A stretch of 64,000 nt of DNA from Clitopilus passeckerianus (taxonomy: Eukaryota > Basidiomycota > Agaricomycetes > Agaricales > Entolomataceae), in NCBI GenBank assembly GCA_944990035.1, contig CALYLX010000141.1, positions 310,001 through 374,000 on the forward strand. Direction: 5' to 3'. The notes under the pieces are model-generated. The model worked only from the letters and a program-made list of their open reading frames with translations. It was not told the origin of the DNA and did no database searches. Made by a program: the position numbers and the translations under genes. Of this stretch, positions 46,970 to 60,100 are shown in pieces; the first letter of the stretch is position 1, and each line of letters opens with the position of its first letter.

Positions 46970-49900
46970 TTCATTGAAGGGTCGGAAGGAGACTTGAAGC
47001 TGCAAGGAAACGAGCACAATGGCAGCACGGCAGCTGAGTTTCTGGCGTCTGTTGTTTGGAACGGAGGCCATCACCTTCGGAAACACCTACCGAGGCTTGA
47101 TCAGGGCCTTTCGAGTCCAACGGTCCTTGCTCTGCCTTTGCTCTTGCTTTGCTCGCCAGATGACCCAAAACCGACAATGCGATACCACGACTTTTGAGCA
47201 TCCATTATCAAATGTCATACAGAACTGCTGCCTCATGAAACTTTCATATACTTGACACATCCGAACGTGGCTCTGAACAACAACTTGTCCACAACCTGTT
47301 TTAAGCTCGAGTTGGCAATGACTAGCACGAAAGCCTGCTCCTCTTTCTCCGGTCAGAAGACCGAACTGGGCAAAAACTTTCGGGCTTAACCATGTCTGGT
47401 ACAACTTTTCATGCGCCTGTAATAATCTGATACTAACCGCCTCATTGACACAGAACCGCTCAGCACCATAGAAAAACCAAGCAAGCACATAGCTCCTCGA
47501 GGAGAATCGAAAGCAGGCGCCTGCTGTGGAGAACTTAGTCGAGGGACCATCCGGGAAAGGCCAGGATTGTGAATGATTTACCGTCCATTGAGTGAGTTCC
47601 TTCGTACTTCCCTTCACTTTTCTGTCACTAACGGCTGCTTTCATCTAGGAATTGCTGCATGCTCAGACTATCATGTCCTGCTGTCACCCTTGATACTCCC
47701 AGATGTCCAGGCTGCGCCGAATCACTGGGGCATACACATTCATTATGTCTGTTCCTACTATCCACGAAGGTGCGACACTTGCTTGTATAAACTCACAAGA
47801 TTGATTTTGACCTAGTTCTGCATCATCAGTTCTGGAACATGTCGCTTGGGCGAAGTCCTAGACGTGTGGTTGACACAAGATACAGACGGCGCCGCGATTG
47901 CAAACACGACCGTATCCTACACCTCGACTTTTCCTCCCCGTCTCCCAGTATCTCTTACGTGAAGACCTCGACTTCGCATAAGCTACGACTTGGAAACCGT
48001 CTTTCTTCTGCGGCGCCAGACGTCCTGCCACCAGCTCATGAAAAAACTTTCATCCACTCAGCCCCAATCATTCGCCAGCTCCGCCTTCACCATCCTGAAA
48101 GCGTACTTTCATGGGCGGAGATACCTCTCTCTCAACATGGGTTTCTATACGTCCACTTCGGCAAACTTCACCTTGCGTTTGCCTAGTGTTACGGCGGGAT
48201 TGACCAGGATCTCGTTTACCCCAAAAATCAGCGCCCTCGCTCTTTGCACGCTTCCCTTCCAAGGACCATACCCGCTCCCAAGCGCCCTACGGCTTTCGTT
48301 CCCCTCCTGTACCCTTCTGTGGTGACCAGTGGCGAATTGGATTTCATATCCTTCTGGCCAGCAGTTGCACAGACAGGACTCGAATTTCATAGGATGGATC
48401 CATTCGCATCTCCCCTTCCTCTGCCGAGACCCGAATCGCGCCACATGTCCATATCTTATTCCCTTTCCCCGTCGCTTCCGCGTTTGTCTTGATCAGTTAG
48501 CCATATGCATCGGGTTCTTCGATCCATCGCCATCACGACTTCCCTCTCGCCACGACGTTCTCATAACCTATCATCCGCTTGCGGCACCTATCAAGCTTCC
48601 GCCTCCACGATTGGCTTTCCCTCCTTCATGATAAGGGCCTGCTGTTCCTGAACTATCGACTACGGGAACCCTCCTGGACGTACAACGAAACGAAAATATC
48701 AATGGCAAGAAAACGGAGCTTGTGGACGGTTCAAGATTTGTACATGGAGTATGACGCCCTGGGTCTCGTTCAAAGCGGCTCATAGGAGGAGGGTTATTCC
48801 GTGGAATGTTACTCCCCAGCACGAAACTTGCTTAATTCCAAATACATCGGCGGAGCTTCCGAGCCTGTAACGGCACCAAAAGAATGTTCAACTCAGACCC
48901 GGTACCGCCGTCTACCCAAAGCATCCAACGCTTGGAACATGGTCGTCAAGCAGAAAGCAGCACACGCTACCTTTCTCGACCGGCGGCCTGTATCCGCAAG
49001 CGAAGATTCAATGGCGCTTCCACGAGAATCCCTTGCCGATGAAGCAACTCGCTTGCTCATGAGGAATTGAAGGAAGACGCCAGCGCATATTGCTGTTGCC
49101 TGAGAGTTGGAGCTAAGCATAAGCTCAAGCGGGTTCGTACATTTCTTACGTCAAGCGGACCTACTGTGTATCTAATATTCTCTAGTTAGATCTAATACGA
49201 AATGCCGGCTCCTTGAATATCTCCTGCCACTTCCACCGCAGCAGCAAGAACCGGTTCATATGTTCGCCCATGCACTTCTCCATATGGCAGCCTTCAATCG
49301 GCCCCAGATGTTTCCCGGCACACAATGGATAGGCAACCTGGCAGATCCAGCTACACACCTCACAAAATCGACTCGCATCTCCACCCGAGATGGTCTCCAT
49401 TCGGCATTTCCGTAAGGCGAGACGATCAAGCCTATGGCTCTCTGCGCCAAAGGTGCCCGCAAGCTGAATTGAAAAGTTCCAAGCCGAATTACTGCGCTTC
49501 GTCCCATCCTCCCTGCCGGGTGGTCATTTCAACGAACTTGCGGCTATTGGCCACCGCCTTGGTTCATGGAATCGCAATTGCTGCTTTCGTAACCTTTGGC
49601 CTGAGGAGTCCAAGGACTTCTCAGATCCAGTTTGGATATCTCCTGCCACTTCCGCAGTAGTAGCAGGAATGGGTCTATATGCTCGCCCATGCACTCCTCC
49701 ATGCGACATGCTTCATTCAGTCACAAACTTTGCCAGCACACAATGGATGGTTAATCAGGTGGCTCCAGCTGCACACCACACAAAATTGACTCGCATCCCC
49801 GCCCTGATCATTCCTCTCGCACCCACGAAGCGCTTCCGTAAAGCCAGACGATCAAGTCTATGGCGCTCCACGCCAAAACTGCCTGGAAGCCTGAACTACA

Positions 49901-50400
49901 AAGTCCCGATCTGGAGTTATTGCACATCCTCCCCAGCCGCATCCGTTGTTATTCCAGCACGCTTTTTATCCTTGCCGCTACCTCCCTGGGTCCACGCAAT
50001 TGTAGTCAGTTCACAACCCTCACGGTCTGAGCAACCCAAGGACTCCACTCGTCGCCAGTGGACGCTGGATCAAACACCGATCCTGGCCTTTGCGAGCAAC
50101 GCTGCCCAGTGTCTTCCCTGGAGTTATTGAGACGTCTTTCGTGTCACCGCAGACCGAGACCGGACTCCAGTTGAACCATTATGCACGATATGGAGATGTC
50201 AACGGAGAGTGAGATTCATCTCCCTTTGACCACAGAACGTTCAGTGCGAAAGCACACGGTGCAGGGATGCGTCGTGGAAGGCTTCTCAGCGTTCGGACAT
50301 TCAGCTTGCATGCTGTATAGTTTATGTATCGGCGCAGACTTCACGGACTTTCGGATATTCTTTACTCTTCACACATGGTGCATGGTGTTGATATCGTTGC
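46970..50400 (+). pseudogene. Q-family gene remnant, unit B
   Basis: Introns 47592-47648 and 47770-47829 correspond to those in A. Here the spliced frame runs through without the A nonsense codon: SDYHVLLSPLILPDVQAAPN, then YVCSYYPR joined to SSGTCRLGEVLDVWLTQDTD and NTTVSYTSTFPPRLPVSLT, then a stop. Further right, APKRPTAFVPLLYPS and a frame with HMFAHALLHMAAFNRPQ follow. B is therefore slightly better preserved than A, but it still cannot be assembled into one protein. Function unknown. Confidence 0.45.
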
Positions 50401-50716
50401 CTGATTTTATGCATTCGAATTCATCCTCTGGTTATACTCTCATACATATTCATCCATAGAACCATACCATTGTGTTGTGCTACTATATACGTTCCAATGA
50501 AAGCACTTCCGCAGCGAGATAGATATTGTTTCCTAGATACGTCCAGCTCCCATGACCTTAGTGGGCGACAACGTCCTAGTTATTTCCTTCACGTTTGTCC
50601 GACCGTCCCGTAACGTTTAACCTCGGCCTGGGAGCACCCAGGCGCGTTACTATTATTAAATATTCAGAAAGGCATTCAATCTGAGTCTTCTCTGAGGTGC
50701 AGATAAGAGTTTGCCA

Positions 50717-51199
50717 ATGAAGATGAGCGAGTGGTGCGGAGAAGGATGTACGAGAGATATGACAGTGAACAAGACGTTAAAAACTGAAGGTCAAGTGGTC
50801 GACGAGTTGAGGCCTGAATCTTACAACTTAGATCTCGGGAGAGCTCTGCATGCGCATACGACCTTCGTTAATACTTACCTACAGTTGATATTACCTAGCA
50901 AAGTCGACGGGTCAAAGAGACTGTTCAGGTCGGCGGGATTGCCAAGTATCGTGTCTGGTGTAGGAGTTAGGAGTACTTGGCTAGAGGACGGATCGAAGGA
51001 AAGCAGGGATATATCCGGCTTTATCGAGATATATGGTGCCCGGACTCGTGTCGAACATTCTTTCCTACTAAGCATCAACTACATAGTGCCAGTAGTGGAC
51101 CTCTGGTTGGCACTTAGCAAGGAATTGGCGCAAAGTTTGGAACTGGAGTTCCCGGTATTCACCGCTGCTTCAGAGCAACGTGATACCACCCGTCTTTAG
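50717..51199 (+). CDS. Conserved hypothetical protein, 160 aa (unit B)
   Basis: Copy of the unit-A ORF at 25086 with the same ATG context (caATGAAGATG). It has the same frame throughout and extends by seven codons because the A stop TAA reads CAA here, ending at TAG 51197-51199. The aliphatic C-terminal part could be membrane-associated, but this is weak. No homologous family was recognised. Confidence 0.45.
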   Translation: MKMSEWCGEGCTRDMTVNKTLKTEGQVVDELRPESYNLDLGRALHAHTTFVNTYLQLILPSKVDGSKRLFRSAGLPSIVSGVGVRSTWLEDGSKESRDISGFIEIYGARTRVEHSFLLSINYIVPVVDLWLALSKELAQSLELEFPVFTAASEQRDTTRL

Positions 51200-51310
51200 G
51201 CCATTCTCAAATGTGCATTACAGCCAATTCAAATAGAAGATGACCCACAAAAATAAGCAGAAGTGTAGTCCTTTGACGAGTATCGGGCGTCGCGTCAAAG
51301 AGTTGAGTAT

Positions 51311-53640
51311 TTATATTAAGCTGAGAACAAATTCACAGTAAACCAAACGTTTTGTACTTCCGCTCCTACGCTCGAATTTCAACCTTGCCTGGCCGTTCCA
51401 CTCGATATCTGTATCTCCAGTTTCCACGATGCAATCGCCAATCTGGAATTCCGTGTTCTGGAGCGATGAGGATAGCGTAGCTCTTGAAGCTGAGGCCAAA
51501 TGCAGTCCCATAATCTGCAGGTTCCGAGATACGAGAGGGGTTGTAGCCCAGCAGCTCGACATCCGACGCAAGGTGACCGGCCACCATGCCTGGGCAAATG
51601 GGGCCTGCTCTAACATCGTGAAGATCCCAAATTGAAGCCGCCAAGGAAGTCGATCTGACGGCTGGCAGGAAGGAAGGTGAGATAGCGGGAGGGGAGGGCG
51701 ATGTGGTAAGGTCGTGAGGGGAACTCTACAGGATTGTTGATGGCCGAATGGAATCCCTGGGCCTGAACTTTGCGGTGGATATCCTCCAGATGTGAGCGAC
51801 TCTTGGCTGGGGGAAGTCGTGGCTAGCCATGGTGAGCAAGGGCATCGTCTCCGTCGGCTTGATCATGCAACTTGATATCTCCTAACTGCCGCTCCCCTTT
51901 GGTTTCTATCTTCGGTCACAGTATGCCCCAGCTGAGAGCAAGATATGCTGAAAGGTAAAGGTCGACAAAGTGAGGGAGAAAGTCGGGAGCGAGTCGGTCG
52001 TCAAACAGAGTTGTCCCAACCACCAAATTCGACGGGCGAGAGGATGTATGGTCGTTGGATGCCGAGCACCGAACGGCGGGTACCTCGGCGCATTCTGAGA
52101 AACCACGAAACCGACTCAGCACTCCCACTCCCGATCGACTCGAGCGTCCTGCTCTTTCCCAAGGTAGGTCCAGCTCGAGCTTCCACGCCGAGAGGACGAA
52201 CTCTCCACCTCTAACCCTCGCCTACACCGACCAAACGCCATCCCTGCCAGCTCCTTTCGCCGTAGCCCACTCGATCCAAGCATCAGGGGATGGAGAGTTA
52301 ACGCATATGGTATGGAAGCCAGGATGTTTCAGTCATCTTGATCTGGGAAGGAGAAGGAGGAGTTTGAGGTATTCTTAGAGGCGTAAGTGGAGTTCGAGTT
52401 GTCGCATCATTTTCGTAGAGAGAAACGAGCTGGACTCCGGATGATATGTAGCAATGTTGGGATCTGGTCCGTATTTCATGTTCCTGTTCCATTGACCACA
52501 TCGTCGCGAACTCGTCCTTCTGTGACCATCTGCCATCTTCGGCCGTAACGCACTCGAGCAGAGGTCCAATGTTGAGGTGAGAGGGATGCAGGCGTTCGTA
52601 AACCCAACCGTGATGTGTCTGTCGGCGGGAAGGAAGGGAGGTGGGGTGCTTCATCGGTGAAAGCAAGTTTCCCACCGACTGATGTTGGACCTCGGTGAGT
52701 TCATAATTCTTCCGGTGAGGGTGTCAATCGCTTTGCCGTCGAGACGGTGCGTGCACATAAACGGCATCAGCAGCTGCACGACATCAAGGTCGAAAGTCAG
52801 TGGCATCTCCTACAGCATTTCGCGTGTTTGAATCTGTAGAATGAGCATCGGTGAGAAGGACGTTCCAGGGGTGTAGTATTTTGAGATGGATCGTACCTTC
52901 ACGTAAATTTCGAGATAAACGAAACCTCCCAATATCAGTGCTCTCGAAGCTCCTGCATCCGTCGAACCTGCTCCTCTCCTTCCCCAGCTATGGAAGACGC
53001 CGCAAAGCTGAGCATCCATATCGGCAGTGCGACGCCTCCCTCAGCTTCAATCTTCGTCTACCCAGCCCAAGACAGCAGCGCTCCCAGCCATGATTTGCCA
53101 CTCGACTCCGTAACCGATGGAAAGTAGGTGATTTTCGGAAATCGTTGTGCATTCGTCTACAGGTTGATGGAGGCCAGCCAGCCCACAGATGTCTGGGACG
53201 CGCCATTCGCGTACGCAGATTGGAGGTGGGAGAAGGCTCCAGTACGTCTTCTCGGCTGTTTCGTCTCTATTGGCACCAGAGCAAGCAGTCTTCTATGCTC
53301 GATCTTCATAAAAGATTGTGTGGGAGCTCGGTCGCAGTGGAGAGGTTGTGAAGTGGGCGTGGACGGAGGGCCGGGTCGTGAGTGTAAGGGCCGTGGAAGT
53401 AGGGCGTACGGGGTGGAGGCTCTTAGTCAAAGCCAAAATTGGGATTTGCAATTTGAAAAGAGTAAAGGGCAGAGGGATGGATATTGGGTACGTCGATGGC
53501 GATGGGCATGTTTTTAGGTACATGAGGATGGGTGGTCAGAGATGGGACCACCTGGAGTTTGCTTCCGTCGTTGTACGCCGAGTCCAAGACGTTTGACGAG
53601 GAGGAGTAAGAACATGTATCCTGAGGACGGAGGATGCGAG
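51311..53640 (-). pseudogene. R gene remnant, minus strand, end of unit B
   Basis: Intron 52834-52896 (GTACGA..TCTACAG, 63 nt). The region 3' of it has a long open frame (52298-52675 on the minus strand) containing SVGNLLSPMKHPTSLPSRRQ and DGRWSQKDEFATMWSM. The neighbouring frame continues with NMKYGPDPNIATYHPESSSF, so a frameshift separates the two. The 3' end (TEFQIGDCIVETGDTDIEW to stop at 51311) is preserved as in A. This is the least damaged R copy. No domain could be named. Confidence 0.46.
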
Positions 53641-54129
53641 GATGTCAGGGGTGAACGTTGAGATTCCAGGCGGTGATCGTAGCAGCTTGATCCTTTTGCC
53701 CCCTCAAGTCGTCATTTGACCTTCTACTGCTCTTGTGGCCATCAACGCCAGCCGTAGCATGTTCCAGCTTCATTGTGCGGAAGGGCATTGGGTGAAAAGA
53801 GGGAGAGTGGAAGAAGGGCCTTTCGCTTATGCATAAACAACAGTACAAGCTAGCGTGGTCTGGACATTGCACAAGAGAGGAAATATGCTGAATTTTAGTG
53901 AGCAGACGCCGATAAAAGGAAAAAGAGCACATCGAACTTACTCTATGAACAGAATTTCATGATTAATCCATGCATCCATGATGCGGTGGCTTTCAGCTCA
54001 GGTATATGTACTTGAAGCTAACTTGGAGTCGATCAGGGTCTGGAGAGCAAGAGAAATGGCAAATCTGACGATTGTGAGAAACGCCTTCTGTTTTCGGACT
54101 CATCGAAGCCTACAGCTTTCGAACTAAAC

Positions 54130-55025
54130 AGGACAAAACATGATTCCATCAACCATTCCATCGCACACCTGGCTGCTCAAGAACTTGAAGAAGCTTTTTC
54201 CTGTCAAGAAGCTTTTCTCCGACAAAGAGCAAATCACCTACCCTAAACCACGATCCCACACTCTCCTTCGTCGTTCTCACTTCCTTCAGAGCTTGTGCAC
54301 AGGTCAACGACGCCATGACGTATTCCGGGCAGGCAATACTCAAATTTATACGCAACAAGTGCTGCGTAACGCGTACGCGTAAAGCTTTAGAGGCTGAACA
54401 ACCTTGATGGAGAACTATCCGTCCATCGCAGCATGTTGTCGAATTTGGCCTATGCAAAGTTGCCAGCCAACATTCGTTCTCCAGCCCTACCGGATCTCCA
54501 TTCAGGGCTTACAGTGCTCTTGAATGTGTATGCTGGACTCGGCCGTGGTCTCTTTTCTGGCCACTCCATTCAATTCCTCTGCTCGTGCAAACGATGGGTC
54601 ATCTCACCGCCTGATGAAGAACGCCTTCCTCCTGGCTTCCCGTGGACTTAGCGCAGGCAGGAAACACGGGCTAAACTTCTCACCTGTCTCCTCGCTCCCG
54701 GCGGGGATGCCCAAGTAGACGAATGCCAGCGATGTATCGAGAGGGTATACACCGGGTGTATGTATGAAGGCAGCGAACCGGTGTTTGGAAACGCCAGTAT
54801 CGATGAGCATAATGGGACCTTATAGGTAAATCCTCATATTTCATGAAGCAAAAAATGAACTCAATTCAACTTAGTCTTTTAGATTTGATCAGTATATGCG
54901 AACTGGAAGATATCTACCAGCGCCTGACTTCAACTCCCTCGCATTCCTCAGTCACAACTCGTTCCATTCAAGACACCCGTCACAACATGAGCGGCTTATG
55001 CTCATGCTTCTGGACATGCCCCGAA
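54130..55025 (+). pseudogene. P-family 5' fragment in the collapsed unit
   Basis: Contains only the first part of P remnant 1, through the first intron (GTAAAT near 54825 to TTTTAG near 54882) and about 140 bp of the following exon, then stops at the junction. From about 54400 it is nearly identical to unit B 28770-29390. Confidence 0.6.
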
Positions 55026-55026
55026 C
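55025..55026. other. Deletion junction of the collapsed unit
   Basis: Left of the junction 'ggacatgccccgaa' equals unit B ending at 29391-29392; right of it 'ccgtcggtttgatc' equals unit A from 26199. The two parental sequences share no obvious homology at the join, which favours end joining over homologous exchange. Confidence 0.8.
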
Positions 55027-56900
55027 CGTCGGTTTGATCATGCAACTTGACATCTCCTAGCTGCGGCACCCCTTTGACTTCTATGTTCGGTCACCATGAA
55101 ACCCAGCTGGGAGCAAGATATGCTGGAGGGTGGAGGTCGACAGAATAAGGGAAAAGGACGTTGAGCGACTAGGTTGTCGATAGCCGCTGTTCAAACCACC
55201 AAATTCGACGGGAGGGAGGATGTATGGTCGTTGGATGCCGAGCACCGAACGGCGGGTACCTCGGCGCATTCTGAGAACCACGAAACTGCCCTCAGCACTC
55301 CCCTGCTCCTGATCAACTTGAGCATCCTGCTCTTGCCCAAGATAGGTCCAGCTCGAGCTTCCACGCCGAGATCACGAACTCTTCGCCTCTAACCCTCGTC
55401 TAACCAGGCCAAGCATCAGGCCTACCAGCTCCTTTCGCCGTAGCCCCACTTGATCCAAGCCCTAGGGGATGAATACATAACGCATATCATATGGAAACTG
55501 GTGTTGCCGTCATCTTCGAGTTAAGCTGGGGAGGGAGAAGCAGTCCACAGCGCCCTTGGAGTTGCAAGTGGAGTTCGAGGTGTCACATTATTCTCGTAGA
55601 GAGAAACCAGCTGGACTCTGGATGATATGTAGCGATGTTGGGACCTGGGTCATGTTCCGGGTTCCCTTCATTGACTACATCTTTGCGAACATGTCCTTCT
55701 GGGATCATCTGCCATCATCAACCGTAATGCGCTCAAGCAGCGGTCCAAAATGGTGAGGTGGATGGATGAAGAGGGGTTGGAGGCGTTCGTGAACATAACC
55801 GTAATGTGTCCAGTGGCAGGAAGGAACTTGAGGGGAGGTGGGGTGCCTCATCGGTGAAAGCAAGTTTCCAACAGACGGATATTGGACCTCGGTGCGTTCA
55901 TCGTTGCTTCCAATGAAGCCGTCAATCGCCTCGCCATCGAAACGGTGCGTGTGCATATACAGCATCAGCGGCTACACCGCGTCAAGGTCGAAAGTCGGTG
56001 GTATCTCCTTCAGCGTTTGACGTGTCTGAATCTGTGCAATGAGCATTCGTAAGAAGGAAGTTCTAGGAATGTGTAAGTTTGAGATAAATCATACCTTCAT
56101 GTTGAAATCTCGAGATAAACGAAACCTCCCAGCATCAAATCTGCTCTCGAAGCTCCTGCATCCGTCGAACCTGCCCCTCTCCTTCCCCAGCTATGGAGGA
56201 CGCCGCAAAGCTGAACATCCACATCGTCAACAAGGGGCTGCCCAGCCCTACACAGCAGCTCTCGCAGGCATGCTTGCCACTCGACTCCATAACTGATGGA
56301 AGGTAGGTTGATTTTTGGAAATCGTTGTGCATTCGTCTACAGGCTGATGGAGGCCAGCCAGGCCAAAGATGTCCGAGGCACTTCATTCGCGTACGCCACT
56401 GGGCGGATTCGAAATTGGAGAAGACTCCAGTTGTCCTTCTCTCCTATTTTGTCCCTGCTGGCACGAGAGCAAGCAATCTTCTATGATCGATCTTCACGAA
56501 AGATCGTGGGGAGCTCAGGTCGCAGCGGAGAGGTTGGGAAGTGGGGGTGGGCGAAGGGGCCGGTCGTGAGTGTGAGGGCCGTGGAAGTAGGGAGTACGGG
56601 GTAGAGGCGCCTGGTCGAAGCCAAAGTCGGGATTGGCAATTTGAATTTCAAGAAAAGAGTAAAGGGCCGGGAGATATGCATAGTATGCGTCGTTGTTAAT
56701 GGGGCATGTTTCCAGGTACATGAGGATGGGTGGTCAGAGATGGGACCACCTGGAGTCTGCTTCCGTCTTTGTACGCCGAGTCCAAGACGTTTGACGAGGA
56801 AGAGTGGAAATATGTAACTTGGAGACAGAGGACGCGAAGCTGTCAGGGGAAGTGGGTATTGAACGTTTGAACTTCTAGCCGGTTATCGCAGCAGCTTGTC
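55026..56900 (-). pseudogene. R gene remnant, 3'-truncated, in the collapsed unit
   Basis: Third copy of R, with intron 56032-56094 (63 nt). It includes HTHRFDGEAIDGF and NDERTEVQYPSVGNLLSPM in one frame. The 3' terminal exon present in A and B (25680-26198) has been removed by the junction at 55025/55026, so the gene cannot be complete. Positions 55026-55670 are identical to A 26199-26843. Confidence 0.6.
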
Positions 56901-57159
56901 CCTTTGCCTCCTAGAGTCCCTGTTGGCGTCGTTTAACTGCTACTTGTGACCCTCAACTTGAATAACAGTAGTAGCGTGTTCCAGCTTCGTTTTACGGAAG
57001 GGAACTGCGTGTAAGGGGAGAATGCCGAAGAAGGGTATTTCGTAGAATAAACCGCAGTACCATGATCTGGACAGTGCACAAGCACAAGAGGGCGAATCTG
57101 CTGAAATTTCGCAAGCTGAGGCCGATAAAAGGAAAAGACCAAGTCAAATTTACTCTATG

Positions 57160-60100
57160 GACAAAGGTTCTTGGTTAAGCCGCGCATCCGTGATGCGGTG
57201 GAGTTCAGCTCAGGCATATGTAGTTGAAGCTGACTTGAAGTCGATGGAGGATTCACTTGCAAACTTGAAGATCAGGTGAGGAAGAGAAATGGCAAATCAG
57301 AGCAGCGTGTGAGCCGCCTTCTGTTTTCGGACTCATCGAGGCCTACAGCCTTCGGAGTAAACAGGGCAAAATACGTTTCCAGCTCGATCGTGGGGCTGGC
57401 TGCTCAGAAGCTTTTCTCTGACAAAGGGCAAACCACCTACCCTAAATCATGATCTCACACTCTTGGTCGCCTTTCTCACTTCCTCCAGAGCTTGAGTACA
57501 TATCAATGACACCATGACGCAATCCGGGCAAGCAATACTCAAATGTATGGGCAACAAGTGCCGCATAACGGGCTGAACAACCTTGATGAAGAACTATCCT
57601 TCCTCCCACCATGTTATCGAAGTTCGCCTATGCAAAGTAGCCAGCCAACATTCGTTTCTCCAGCCCTACAGGATCTCCATTGAAAGGTTACAAGGCACTC
57701 AAATGTGTACCCCGGACTCGCCCACGTCTCTTTCTTGGTTGCCCCGTTCCATTCTTCTGCTAGTGCGATCGATCATCCATCCTCCCGCCTGCTGAGGAAC
57801 ACCTTCCTCCTGGCTTCTCACGGACTCAGCGCAGGCGGGAAATGTGTATATGAAGGCAGCACACTGGTGTTTGAAAATGCCAGAATCGATGACTATATTG
57901 GGGCCTCATAGGTAAATCCTCATATTTCATGAAAAGAAACGAACTCAAATTCAATTTGGCCATATAGGTCTCGATCACTGTATGCGAACTGGAGGACACC
58001 TGCGACGTCCGCCCCTTCAACCCCAACACGACCAAGAATACGAGCGGTTCTACCCCCTGCTCCTACCTATCGACCTGCCGTTCGCCCAGCAAACGACTTC
58101 CTGGACATTTTACCCTCGCAGGCCAGGAGACTCACGTGTCAGCGCCTGACTTCGACTCCCTCGCCTGACACATAGACAACTCGTTCCAATTGACACAAAC
58201 GTCACATCTTCGAGATATCTCAAATTCGATTCCATAATCGTCCTTGGCATGCACTATCGCTGCCAGCCCGCATGTTCCCGGAGTCAGCATGCTGTTGACC
58301 AGATTTGCTACATCCGTGTTTCCATCTCCAACGCATTTCAGCCCCTACTTCAGCCGCCGTTCAATCCTTTCCCTCTCCTACATCAACAGCCCTTGTATAT
58401 CCCGGCGTGCATACCTTCACGTTAAGATTTCCGCAGCCGATTCCAGTCTCGTCCAAAGCACGTCACGGTCTACCATGGGACTATTCATCCAACGTTCGAG
58501 GCCTCTAACAACCTGGCTCAGGCGAAAGAACAGCTGAAGTGCACAGCGTCACCCCCCAAGCTTTCGAGACCCAAGCCATATACGTCGTCACTCTCTTGCC
58601 CATCCTCATCGCCTTTCCAAGCGGCAGCCGACTGTCAGTCGTTTTGCACCTTATTCGTGCAGCCAATTTCACGAGGACCGCCAGTACAATCCATTGTACT
58701 GTCCCCTTCTCGAAGCGCTCTCCAGGACCCTCCATCTTCCTACGGTGCGCAAACCGCCACCCATCAGGGTTTCTCTACGTACCACTGGCCTCTCGTTGAC
58801 AGCTGGTGAATGTGTCGTGAGCGAGAAACACGGGCGAAAACTTCATAGTCTTCTGATGTTCCCAGCGCATAGGCATAGGCATACCTAGCCCAACATCGTT
58901 TTTATGAAGGATGCGGTTCTTGAAGCAAGGGTGAAATTCACGAGGGAAAAGTACTCAAGGGGGAGGAGGGATGAACCGAAGCATGTTTGAGAGTCGGATA
59001 TCTATTATTGGCGTCTGCACGCCAGAAAAGGTAATTCCAATTTTTGAACGAAAATGTCTAAACATCTAACTTTCTTTCTCTAGGCATTTAACGACACCCA
59101 GGAACTCTACGACTCTATCCTATCCCAATGCTGCCGGAGCCATTACTCCTGTTGGCTCCTCTAGCCCGAGCCCAACACGATAGAGCTCCAACGAGCTAAT
59201 TGGCCGTACCGAGAACACATCCAGCTCGACTTGAAGAAGCACCATATCCTTGGCTTCATGCATTTGCAACTGCGGGTATACTCTACACGGCTACCCCTCG
59301 CATCAAGACCCGTTTTCACCGTCGATGCAACGCATTTCCTGCATCGTTGTTCACCTAGGGATCCCACTGTCTCGCTGCGGTCCGGGATGCTTGCAAGCAT
59401 ACGGCGCTGTTGGCGCTTGGGACATGTCGGTTCATCCCGTTTTTGGCGGAATGGGAGGTCCTTGTGGTCAATATCAGTCTTATGGGGTCGCCACCTTGCC
59501 ACCTCCAGTGCCTATATCGGAGTTCTGATTGCCTTCGAGTTCGAGGGCCCAAGACTCAGGAGATACGAGGAGCAGGCAGCTTCTCTACTGGAGCTGGCTT
59601 GCCACTGGCAGCAGAACGTGCTTACCACATACCTTTGGACATTCTTCGTTTATGTTCCGTGTCTGCACCCACTTACTCCCGCATTGTTATTGTTTTATCG
59701 TACCTATAGACTTCATTCTTCTTGCTACTTCATGTCCATGGTCTATTCCTTGCTTTTACAGATACCGCGGTTCATTCATTGCTTCTTTTGAATACCACTG
59801 GTGATACTCATACCGCTATTTGCCACTTACAAGAACCTCTACGTACGGCGCACAACGTCTATCTGGCCTGGCACGATACAACACTCTTGTAGCCTTCACT
59901 CGTTGACTTTCCCCTAGCCTCCAGGAGTCTGTCGTTAGCACCCCGTTAACCCTGGCGTCCTTCACTTGGAACGAAGGCACGTACTCCTGGAGCCAATGAC
60001 CCCAGAGGGACGTACTCTCAAATGCTGGCTACGCTATTTGCAGGAACACGTTTGGAAAAAGTCATCGGGTATGTAATTTATCTCAAGAACACACGCACAG

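Larger units (their letters stand above)
28141..53740 (+). repeat. Tandem segmental repeat, unit B (about 25.6 kb)
   Basis: This is the second copy, direct orientation, with the same order of P, NLR, X, Q, ORF and R as unit A. The offset between equivalent positions is +28216 near 4.2 kb of A, +25745 at the NLR start, +25268 just after the WD repeats and +25631 at the small ORF. The offset steps therefore locate the insertions in A. B lacks both transposon-like insertions and has the shorter WD40 array, so it is the better guide to the ancestral NLR promoter region. Confidence 0.9.
53741..56946 (+). repeat. Collapsed repeat unit (two ends joined, centre deleted)
   Basis: The first 1.28 kb follows the start of unit B (28141-29390), and the remaining 1.92 kb follows the end of unit A (26199-28140). 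The switch lies between 55025 and 55026. Everything between, including the NLR and the X and Q genes (about 25 kb), is missing. The left part is nearly identical to B over its last few hundred bases. The right part is identical to A for about 640 bp and then diverges. The pieces are in the order and orientation of a normal unit, so a single internal deletion explains them. Confidence 0.88.
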
